From: Lampris incognitus
Lineage: Eukaryota > Chordata > Actinopteri > Lampriformes > Lampridae
Reading direction: 5' to 3'
Assembly: GCF_029633865.1 (NCBI RefSeq)
Contig: NC_079213.1
Location: 106,828,740 to 106,892,739 of the forward strand
DNA length: 64,000 nt
The notes beneath the pieces are model-generated. The model saw only the letters and a program-made list of their open reading frames with translations. It searched no databases and was not told the origin of the DNA. The position numbers and the translations under genes were made by a program. Of this stretch, positions 55,697-64,000 are shown piece by piece (position 1 is the first letter of the stretch; each line of letters opens with the position of its first letter).

Positions 55697-58049
55697 AAAC
55701 TATTTTCGGTTTATATTATACTTCACATTACTTAATCTGATGTGGCGAACCTCGGGCGGATTCCTAAACATGTAGCTTTTGCATATGTAAGCAGAGAGCA
55801 TGATGTATTTAGATATCTTATAAAATTCCATATGATTATAAGGAATTTTCAATAATATTTTCCATATCGGCCAGCACTAGTTGAAACCTGCTTGACTGGG
55901 GCGTGTGGGAAGGTTCAAGCATATTACCAGAAGTGCAGACTGGGAGTTCTGGTTCAACATCTGGGTGCCAGGGCTGCTCATGTTCATGTTGAGGTGAACA
56001 AATCTCAGTCATTTTCAGGGCGCCCAGAGCTCAAAAATCAATCGACATCAGTTTAAACATTCAATATCCCGAGTTTGAATCCAGAAATCACATCACACAC
56101 AGTCCAGCAGTGTGGCATATAGTAACCCAATGCTTTGTCCCTGCCTGCTGAAACACACAAACATATGAACACAAAGAGGGGGCTCCTCATTAACAGTTGT
56201 TTCTCATTGCTCAGATTAGCCACTTAAATCCCTCTGCCGCCGAACCAGATGCCCACACCAGGTCACACCTGCCGGGGGCAGGTTTCAAAACATGCAGCTG
56301 ATTTGCAAGGGGCGCAAAGTCCAAATTCCAGTCGTAATGTTACAACCAGTGCCATTTGTGAAGTGTTAATCTGATCTGCCAATCTGAATCTGCCTGCTGC
56401 ACATAAAAGAAAACAGTGGACGGATTCTCGGTAGTGCATTAACCACTCAGACGAAATTACATTCTGACAATTTGTCAATTAAAATGAAACATATTTTATA
56501 ACAACCTCATCGCCGCTGTGTTTTTTTTGTGTGTGTGTGTCAATGACCTGCACCATTTCAACAGCAGCAGCCCCCCCCCCCCTTACCTTGTCTGTCTCTC
56601 ACTTCAACTCTGAATGACCGGCCAGAGCCACTTTGAAGCGAAAGGCAAAGTCAGATATGAAAAGGGTCTGTGTCCTCCATGAAGAGGTGCCTTTTCATTG
56701 TGGGTATTCCCTTGTCTCCCCTCGCCTCAGGCCTGCATGGCATTCCTCTGCCAGTCCTAGACGGGACTTCCTTTCTTTATCCAGCAGACAGATAGAAAGA
56801 GACAGAGAGAGATCATCCTCCGGTCCTTTGTAGCGCCTGCATGTGATGAGGTGTACCTCCATTCACAGCCAGCTGCCACGACACAAATACCAATGCGCTT
56901 CAAATTAAAGGCACACTGTTCACAACACACCTTGCCGCTGTTTGAGTAAGTCATCTATTGCTGGGACAGCCAATGTGATTATAGTTAAACTGAGGGCAAA
57001 AGGACTTTCAGGTGAGATCCACCTGTGCACATAGAGGACCTGATTCGCTTAGAGCCCAAGTAAAATGGGCCAAATTGCTCTTGCAGGCTTTTTTTTGTTG
57101 TTGTGAATGATTATAAGTGCAAACAACCACATTTATAAATGTGGGTTTTGTGTGTTCAGAGTATTTTCAGGCTGCGGAGAGAACGTAAAATGCTATTTAC
57201 CCACTGAAGGTTTGAAATATCAGCGGAAAGGAGCAAGTAAACATATTTTGCCAACAGTAAATGAATAATAATATAATAGCGTGGGAAACAGTTAACAAGA
57301 AAGTCAGTGTGCAAGGGAAAACAAAAAAAGAGGACGAGATTAAATCAAATGGTTGTTAAGATATAAGTTATTGACCTAGATAGCTCCTTTTTATCCATTG
57401 CATTCTTGCCATAACAGCTGGCATCTCTAAGTACATCGATGTCTGGTTAATACCCACTCCCTGCATATTACACAGTCAACTCGCTGTCCTGCACTTTCTC
57501 TCAGCCTTACCAAATAACCTAGATGAACAATTTAATTCATTTGCATTTTGTGTACTCTACATTTCCATTTCATCCACCTGGAAGCAGTGAACATTGCATA
57601 TTAATCCAAAACAAACCAAAAATGGACTGGACTGATATTCTGGTTGCATGAGAGACGGTCCCCTTGTGAGACAGTTTGCAGACAATTTCAAATGCACCTG
57701 TACACATGAAAACATTAAATGTATTGGGCCCTCAGTGTATTGAGGGGAAAAAAAAGTTAAACGTAGGTAGTACCCCTTTGTATAATCCATAAAACAGTGC
57801 CCGTTTCCAACACAATATGGCATCAATGGATTTGCTGGCAAACAAACCTGTAAACAGACGGGTGAGGGAGGACAAGGCAGTGAAACCAGTTGGGTGTGCC
57901 GGGTTGGAATGAAAACTATATTTTAGAGCTGCTACCGAGAAGGTGTCTTGCCGCTTTATGTGTGAAAGTCAGTCTGTGGTTTCAATTCTGTACACAAACC
58001 ACTCTACTCCGACTTCTGCAAGCCATGCTGTTGAAACGGCACTTGCCTC
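55697..58049. other. No gene seen
   Basis: Unassigned sequence with a short GT run (56530-56540) and a C run (56572-56582). 56840-57020 is complex and may be conserved non-coding DNA. Confidence 0.35.
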
Positions 58050-58411
58050 ATATACTGTCGGTAAGCTAGCTAGCTTGATGTCAAAGCTAACTAGCTTGAT
58101 GTCAAAGCTAATGTAACCGGTTATTTTCTTGCCCGGTGCGGGATTTGATACGGGGTGTACTGCACCACAAGGCGACGTCACTAACCGCTCGGCTAAAGGG
58201 TCAGACCCGTTAGCTAGGGGCTAACGTGTCTTATTAGTAGTTTACACTAACTAGCTTGATGTGGAAGCTAGCTAGCGGTGTACTGCACCACAAGGCGACG
58301 TCACTAACCGCTCGGCTAAAGGGTCAGACCCGTTAGTTAGGGGCTAACGTGTCTTATTAGTAGTTTACACTAACTAGCTTGATGTGGAAGCTAGCTAGCT
58401 TGATGCGGACG
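58050..58411. repeat. Tandem CTAGCTTGATGT units and a 123-bp duplication containing tRNA-like LTR sequence
   Basis: gctaactagcttgatgt-type units recur at 58066, 58090, 58249, 58373 and 58395. The block starting ggtgtactgc at 58154 is repeated at 58277, a period of 123 bp, with one or two differences. The duplication copied most of the LTR-like sequence of 58112-58246. Confidence 0.85.
58112..58246 (-). mobile_element. Diverged tRNA-like LTR relative of the TRIM family (copy C)
   Basis: On the minus strand the 135-bp unit begins TGTAAACTACT (at 58246) and ends CCGGTTACA (at 58112), again TG..CA. Its core (gacacgttagcccctagcta, then gaccctttagccgagcggtt) aligns with the TRIM LTR. The A box TAGCCGAGCGG is perfect, and the B-box region is changed (gtatcaaatcc). 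A partial second copy follows at 58277-58369. There is no PBS beside it. Confidence 0.7.
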
Positions 58412-58916
58412 CTAGCTAGCGAAGAGACACGTAGAGACACACTTGACTGCACACACCACGAAAATGTTAAAGCCTCGCAACAACAGTCCCACTCTTTCTT
58501 TTGTTTTGTTTTTTTAGTTTTTGTTTTCCTTCGTTAGTGGTCAGTCTAAGAGTTGATGCTGCGTTAGTCGGCCTTTCATGACTTTTCCTACCTCGTTTCC
58601 ACCAGAACGGTGCCGGCGCGGAGCCAGTTCTGCCTTGGCGCCTAAACTGAGGTCCGAATTTCGACGCGGGTTTAGGGTCGAGGTCGGCTAATCAGAGGCA
58701 GAGGAGGGGCGGGTCAGAATCCTCGCGCCTGGATAGAGGGGGGGGGGGTCCACAATAGCGCCATTTCGACGGGCTCGCGAATGCTGCGTAGCGGAAGTTG
58801 GCGTAATTTCCGCTGGGGGGAAAAAAATCATAGCAGACAGAACGCATTTGCTTGGCTTGCTTTTCATAAAGTTATTTTTAAAGTCACTTTTTTCCCCCCT
58901 CAAATATATTTTTATT
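58412..58916. other. No gene seen; CpG-rich part may be an old repeat
   Basis: 58560-58810 is CpG-rich with phrases (cctcgtttccaccagaacgg, ggagccagttctgccttgg) that look like a common fish repeat. The ends are not defined. Confidence 0.3.
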
Positions 58917-59253
58917 GGGGGCGTCCGGGTAGCATAGCGGTCTATTCCGTTGCCTACCAACACGGGGATCGCCAGTTCGAATCCCCGCGTTACCTCCGGA
59001 TTGGTCGGGCGCCCCTGCAGACGCAGGCGAAAAGCCTGATGTGTCCTGGTCGCTGCACTAGCGCCTCCTCTGGTCGGTCGGGGCGCCTGTTCAGGGGGGA
59101 CTGGGGGGGAATAGCGTGATCCTCCCACGCGCTACGCCCCCCTGGCGAAACTCCTCATTGTCAGGTGAGAAGAAGCGGCTGGCGACTCCACATGTATGGG
59201 AGGAGACATGTGGTAGTCCGCAGCCCTCCCCGGATCGGCAGAGGGGGTGGAGC
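58917..59253 (+). mobile_element. tRNA-derived SINE family 1, 3'-truncated
   Basis: Plus-strand copy with A box TAGCATAGCGG (58929-58939) and gttcgaatcc B box (58976-58985). It ends at 'gggggtggagcag' (59253), where relatives continue for about 60 bp. Confidence 0.9.
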
Positions 59254-60126
59254 AGTTCCGTCCCCTCTCCAACCTCAGCCTCAGAAAGCTCTGTGCTTCT
59301 AAGTCTGTAATGGAGAACAAGTCCATGCTGTGGGACCGAGACGTGGCGCATGTGCATATGATATGGAAAGGCCTCCTGATGTTTTAGATTGGGTTGGGAG
59401 CTGGGGTGGTTGAATAAATGTGTCGTCTGTTTGGGAAAACTTTTCCCTGAACTATTTCCACTGCCCCCCCCCTTTTTTTTGTTCTCAAATAAATGTTAAC
59501 TGTTGATTGTCCTGTAAAAAAATTTTATAATACACCTGTCAGCTGTCACCCCAAAGAAATTTGCTATTGTAATGGATGCGATTCCTAAAAGTGTGATTGT
59601 GTTGTTTAAGGGTAACACTGAACCACATATTTCCCCTTGTCAGTTAACTCTAAATGACACCGTGAATGGCACTATTGTAGGGGGAAAACATTTTTATCCA
59701 GCCCCTCAACCCGGAACAGAAGGACCAGATCCCTCTCTCAGAAAGACATTGTCACTGTTCCATGTGTTATTTATTGCTGGAGAAGATTGTTCCCAATATC
59801 CGCTGGGGAAAAGTTTGGATCTTGTCTTTGAGTTACTTGACCGCAAACAAACCTTGAGGTGTCTGTTTCAAACTTCTCTATCGATGCTATTCAACAAAAC
59901 ATTATTTTCAAAAAAGAAACATTACATTGACGTTAGTTGCACTTTCTGTGGACTTGTTAGTGGAACGACCATACACTTGTTTTGGAAGTGTCCTTATCCT
60001 GTGATTTTTTTTTTTGGAAAGATTTTGGTCAATATATTCGTAAAAACATTCTGTCCAGTATTCATTACTCTACGAGGATGTGCTGTTTGGTTTCTATGAT
60101 GTATGCAGTTCAGAACAAAAACATAA

Positions 60127-60512
60127 CGTAGTAAATTCGGGGGGCAATCACAGGAACTGCCGCGGCCGAGACGCGAACCCGTACCGCCCGCACCGCAGGA
60201 GACGTCGCTATCCGCTCGACTAAAGGGTCAGACTCGTTAACCGGCGGCCAACATGTCTACTTATCCATGCACGTTACAATACTCCCTTCCTTCGGGGAGC
60301 ATCAGATCCTTCACGCCTCTGGGCGCATACGCTTCCGATGGCCTTACGGTCTCACCATCCCACTTTTGACACCAATGTAGCGAACTGAGGGGGCAACCAC
60401 AGGAACTGCCGCGGCCGAGACGCGAACCCGTATCGCCCGCACCGCAGGAGACATCGCTAACTGCTCGACTAAAGGGTCAGACTCGTCAGCCAGCGGCCAA
60501 CGTGTCTTGTTA
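60127..60512 (-). mobile_element. TRIM, second full-structure copy (copy D)
   Basis: Reading the minus strand: 5' LTR 60512-60376 (its first ~15 bp lost), PBS at 60374-60357 (TGGTGTCAAAAGTGGGAT, one mismatch to tRNA-Leu), interior 60375-60279 (97 bp), purine-rich tract at 60297-60279, and 3' LTR 60278-60127 (152 bp, TGTAACG ... ). Interior phrases ggatggtgagaccgtaaggc and 'gcccagaggcgtgaaggat' match copy A. Each LTR has the tRNA-like core with A and B boxes. Confidence 0.88.
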
Positions 60513-60661
60513 TCACCGGATAACTAGACGCGTTGGTCCTTGACCAATTAGTCGGACACTTTAGTCGAACGGTTAACGTTGTCGCTTGAGAAGTGAGAGA
60601 TACGGGTTCTCGGACTCCCCCTGGGACGGCTCTCGGACTCCCCCCCCCCCAATTCGCTGCA
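60513..60661 (+). mobile_element. TRIM LTR fragment (copy E), head-to-head with copy D
   Basis: ggataactagacgcgttgg ... TTCGCTGCA in plus orientation, with TAGTCGAACGG at about 60562 and ggttctcggactcc instead of a normal B box. It meets the truncated 5' LTR of copy D at a small palindrome (gttatcaccggataac, 60509-60524). Confidence 0.8.
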
Positions 60662-61079
60662 ATATTTTAGAAATCGTTTCATTATTTTAGCAAAATTTCC
60701 CATTCACAAAAGTAAAATTTCTAACAGAAAACCTTTATTCAAAAATTTTATAAACGAAGTGCAACAATACATGTATACCATCTACTCAGCACTCTACAAA
60801 CCCCAAAGCCTTGAAAGCTCTTGATTATCTGAACTGTTGAGCTTCTCTATTTCATTTTCCATCCAAGGAAAAAAATATTGGCCGCCCGCCTAGTGGCGTT
60901 ACAGCAACACGCCCCCCTTCAGGCGAACCAAGCGAGTTTCGATAGATTCTTTCTTGATGCCCGAAAACAATTTCCGCATTCTCTGGAAACTGATTTACTT
61001 CATTGAACACTGGAAGCGTTTGGCTGGTTTGATTCACTTGGAAATTCAAAGTTTCCGTTTTGACAAAACGTGGAAATCT

Positions 61080-61455
61080 AGATGTAGGGGTTATGCAAAG
61101 GAGTTGAATCAAGTGCCACTGGACTTGGTATAGATCCGTGAAGACGTTTCGCCTCTCATCCAAGAAGCTTCATCAGCTCGTGCCTTTCTGACTAGACCAA
61201 GCTAGTCATCACCAGCCAGTCAGACTGGACCAAGCTAGTCATCACCAGCCAGTCAGACTAGACCAAGCTAGTCATCACCAGCCAGTCAGACTAGCTTGGT
61301 CTCGTCAGAAAGGCACGAGCTGAGGAAGCCTCTTGGATGAGAGGCGAAACGTCTTCACGGATCTATACCAAGTCCAGTGGCACTTGATTCAGTTCCTTTG
61401 GATAACCATGACCTGGATGAATGAGAACATTCACAGACAAGATGTAGGGGTTGTG
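61080..61455 (-). mobile_element. Foldback element with hammerhead-like core and 16-bp target duplication
   Basis: 61096-61439 is flanked by agatgtaggggttatg and agatgtaggggttgtg (61080-61095, 61440-61455; one mismatch). Its arms (about 61097-61194 and 61294-61399) are long inverted repeats. Between them are three 33-bp units (61195, 61228, 61261). Read on the minus strand, the left arm contains CTGATGA (61176-61170), a hairpin gcttc..gaggc, then GAAAC and GTC (61150-61143), the order of conserved hammerhead ribozyme parts, with one extra A after CTGATGA. A deleted relative is at 25-117. Confidence 0.75.
61195..61293. repeat. Three 33-bp tandem units in the foldback loop
   Basis: gaccaagctagtcatcacc starts at 61195, 61228 and 61261. 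The copies differ at one or two bases. Confidence 0.95.
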
Positions 61456-63368
61456 TAAATTCCTTGCTAGCAGATAAATAAAAAAAAATAAAAACAATCT
61501 AGTTTTTTCCACTTACAAAAATAAAAATTGAAATTAAGAGAAAATGAATGAATTTCATAAGAATTTTATTAAAATGAAAAAAATTTTCATTTATATTAAA
61601 GTGACAATTACACTCAATCCCAGTTGTAATAGAATGAAAATGCTCATTTGCCTTTTTTGTTTTTGTCGTGCCGGCAGACTCTTGGCAGAGTACAGGTGGG
61701 GAAACAAGCTTGATTCTCTGTAAATGTTTAAGTGCACTTGACAGGGATACGAAACAGGAGGACGTTCTACCCCAAGGACAAAGTAAAAACATACCACAAA
61801 GTGAAAACAGACATAAATAGAAACAGCAAGAATAAAAAGTAAAACAGATTACATAGTTTATTTCACACACAAAAAAAGGAAAAAAGTTTGCTGCAGCATC
61901 CCTTTTTGGTCAGGACAATAAAAGAAACACAAACACAACACAAAGACATGAAAAGATCTTTTTATAAAACGACATGGACAGACATGGGGGAAGGGGAAAG
62001 GTTACGCCTGTCTGCATTCTTCTGATTCTGATTTCCTAAAGGGGAGGGAGGTCCAGCTGAAACACTGAAGGAGCTCTATGAATAAAATCCAGTTTCAACA
62101 CTGAAGAAGCTTTATAAAAGCTGAAAGCTTGCAGTTTACCTGAACAAAGAAAACACTTTCATCGATTAATTAAAATTTATATTAGCTGATATTAGGTCTT
62201 ATTCCGTTACAGTAAAACTACTCAAAATGTCAGTGTATACATACGTCTCACTTGTTATACTACAGTCAGTTTAAACATCCACATTCTAAAAGTTAGGTAA
62301 GAAACCCCCCTTCAAACTAAAAAAAATACAAACCAAGATATTCCTTTAACAAATGTACAAATAGAGCATCCTTCATTTAGTGTAGATGAGGCCTGACCCC
62401 TTCGTTTTGTCAAACAGCACCCCAACATTTTGCAGTACCATTGCAGAGGACTTGCCAGCTACGGATGCAGACAGTGGCGTCAGTTCAAGCAGCGTGCATG
62501 GCTGGGACATGCTCCAGATCGCCTGGTGAAGTCAGAGAGGACGGCACCATCTATTTCAAACCAGCAAGCAGCAGGGACGGCTGGATAGGTCATGTGCTGG
62601 AGTTTGACTTGACGCATGATTATCCTGTAGGGCCGATACTACACAGCTTCAGTTTTTAACGGGAAACACTTCCACTCAAGGAAGTAGGTTCTGATCTGGC
62701 TAAATATCAGCTTTACACACGTGGCTGGCCTCAATGTATGACTCTAATATGACCAAATAACTGTTTGGCATATCATGTGCATGTGGCTAAAATGATTACA
62801 CTGATGTGATTAGCGTCGTTATTTTAATTTCATGCAGGTGCCATCACATCCTGCAGGCTAATGCAGTCCATGCAAAAATGGCATGTGTGCACATGGGTTG
62901 AGCCGTGGTGCCGTGGACCTGGCTCCAGTCAACAGTGGGGAAGAGGGCCGGGTCAGAACAGATGGGTTGTGGATCTGCTGAACGTGTGGTACTTCCGCTC
63001 AAACATGGAATGCAGATTCACCATAGAGGGTGAATGGTGGGCCTGGAAAGAGAAGGAAACAAAACAAATGAGACAAAGGATGGAAGGAGAGACCAAAGGC
63101 AAGGATTATGGCAAGGATAATAAATGGACGAAGAAAAAAGAAAACACCACAAAAAACCCCCTTCTAAATAATTGTGTGACGGACCATCTATGACCCACAC
63201 CAGAATAAGTGAGGACGAGGTGTTACTGTGAAAAACAAGAAGATCCAGTGTGTGGTTGTTTACTCAGCCATTCAACAAAGCCCTGTGCCAGCATTGTAAA
63301 GACCTCTTTAAAGGTGAACTTTAAAAGCCTGCACAACAGGGATCGTCACGTGGGCTCTCTAGCAGATA

Positions 63369-63369
<1 letters not shown>
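61456..63369. other. No gene recognised
   Basis: 61470-62400 is AT-rich and unassigned. Two plus-strand frames (62441-62659, 72 codons; 62861-63193, 110 codons) have no repeat signature. Both are unrecognised, and the second has biased Lys/Glu/Trp content. They could be UTR or exon sequence of a neighbouring gene, but nothing supports a call. Confidence 0.3.

Positions 63370-63404
<35 letters not shown>
63370..63404. repeat. (GT)n microsatellite
   Basis: About 17 GT units. Confidence 0.95.
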
Positions 63405-63407
<3 letters not shown>

Positions 63408-63559
63408 GGAAAAAAGGTTTTGTGTGCTCCCCACATTTTAATTGCTAAACACACACCCACACAGTCCAGTGCGCCCATGCCTTTATTTCAACGCCAGACT
63501 CGGGTATAATTTGCTATAACAATTAACCTTCAGCAGCTTGTCTACCCGGCCTTTACATA

Positions 63560-64000
63560 CGGGTACATTTTTTTGCCGTCCTTCAGCTGAAGCGGGCCTC
63601 TCCTGCCTCCTCGCCTCCTCTTGTTTTAGCGGATGACAACTACCGAGTTGAGCTGAGGCTTTGAATATGTACATTACAGCCGATAGTGCGGAGCAACTGA
63701 AGGAGGAGATGAAGCAGGCTTCGCTCAAACGGGAAGGGGGAGGCGGGTTCAAGGGCAACGTTGGCTGAAATGCAAACACACCCGACCCTCGTTACACACC
63801 TGCCACAACAAAGCCTGCCTGCTAACCAAACAGTTGTTGTTTGCATGTGACGTTTGCTCGCCTCCGTTTCCGATTTACAGCAACCGCACGCACTCAAACA
63901 GACACGAGAGAGAGACGCCCGCGGTCCGATGTTCTCTCGTTTGCGGTGATTTATTGCGGGCCGGCCGGCCGGTGTCCTGCGAGGGAATTCTCTCAACACT
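63560..64000. promoter_or_regulatory. CpG-rich right edge, possible CpG island
   Basis: CpG density rises over the last 440 bases (for example gcgggccggccggccggtg at 63956-63974). A minus-strand frame runs off the edge from 63640, but its composition is that of GC-rich non-coding DNA. A promoter or first exon of the next gene could lie here; weak. Confidence 0.25.

Larger units (their letters stand above)
59560..60835 (+). pseudogene. L1 ORF2 C-terminus, interrupted by TRIM copies D and E
   Basis: 59572-60099 is an open frame of 175 codons. Its second half (SKKKHYIDVSCTFCGLVSGT, TIHLFWKCPYPVIFFF) is the C-terminal Cys-His knuckle (CTFC...HLFWKC) of L1 ORF2. The frame runs into the LTR at 60127. 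After 60662 the same protein appears to resume: LAKFPIHKSKISNRKPLFKN and FINEVQQYMYTIYSA, the usual end of fish L1 ORF2. The TRIM pair therefore landed in this L1. The knuckle is normally needed for L1 RNA binding; the copy has no RT domain here. Confidence 0.8.

Noticed and set aside
63640..63999. 119-codon minus-strand frame running off the right edge
   Set aside because: Cys/Arg/Ser-rich reading through CpG-rich DNA with no recognisable domain. A first exon cannot be excluded but nothing supports it.

Overview
The window looks like intergenic or intronic DNA of a teleost fish, probably a spiny-rayed (acanthomorph) species. I see no complete protein-coding host gene. The reasons for calling it a fish are the mix of repeats: a Tc1 transposon, hAT-type short elements, L2/Maui, Rex1-like, RTE, fish-type L1 and R4-like non-LTR retrotransposons, several tRNA-derived SINE families, and abundant (GT)n, (GATA)n and (GA)n microsatellites. 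The species cannot be named from the sequence alone. Family names are given from remembered consensus features, not from a database search.

Layout. 1-2.1 kb: remnant of a LINE broken by a small foldback element, microsatellites, then a three-way-junction-like set of hairpins. 2.07-2.43 kb: a miniature LTR element (TRIM). 3.95 kb: the only plausible host exon (28 codons with good splice sites). 5.08-6.99 kb: a Russian doll, with a DD36E Tc1 transposon inside a 41-bp tandem array inside a hAT-type element, each insertion with an exact target duplication. 7.2-13.3 kb: SINE, RTE, L2 and other LINE tails and a small hAT-like MITE. 14.6-16.4 kb: an L2 copy carrying two SINE insertions. 18.5-20 kb: the best-preserved L2 reverse transcriptase. 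20-33 kb: SINE copies, a solo TRIM LTR, a 450-bp GATA array, and the C-terminal end of an R4-like LINE. 33.4-39.9 kb: a broken L1 with three internal insertions, followed by fragments of other LINEs. 43-48 kb: an unexplained ORF, then an RTE copy split by a Rex1-like copy and abutting an R4-like copy that is itself split by another LINE end. 50.8-51.3 kb: a palindrome with 228-bp arms. 52-53.6 kb: an ACTAGT-rich array split by a SINE. 58-60.8 kb: tRNA-like LTR relatives, an L1 C-terminus interrupted by a second TRIM copy. 61.1-61.45 kb: a foldback element with a hammerhead-like core. The last 2.5 kb is mostly single-copy-looking sequence with a CpG-rich right edge.

The most unusual system is the miniature LTR family. 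Two copies (2068-2425 on +; 60127-60512 on -) have 150-bp LTRs bounded by TG..CA, an 18-nt primer-binding site matching the 3' end of tRNA-Leu plus CCA, only about 100-117 bp of non-coding interior, a polypurine tract, and a second LTR. The LTR itself contains a tRNA-like segment with RNA polymerase III A and B boxes. That combination resembles the plant element Cassandra, which carries 5S rRNA promoter sequence in its LTR; I do not know of a fish counterpart.

Nothing here forms an operon or a host pathway. Autonomous LINEs and Tc1 supply the enzymes, the SINEs, MITEs and TRIMs are non-autonomous passengers, and every coding remnant I can read is broken by stops, frameshifts or nested insertions.
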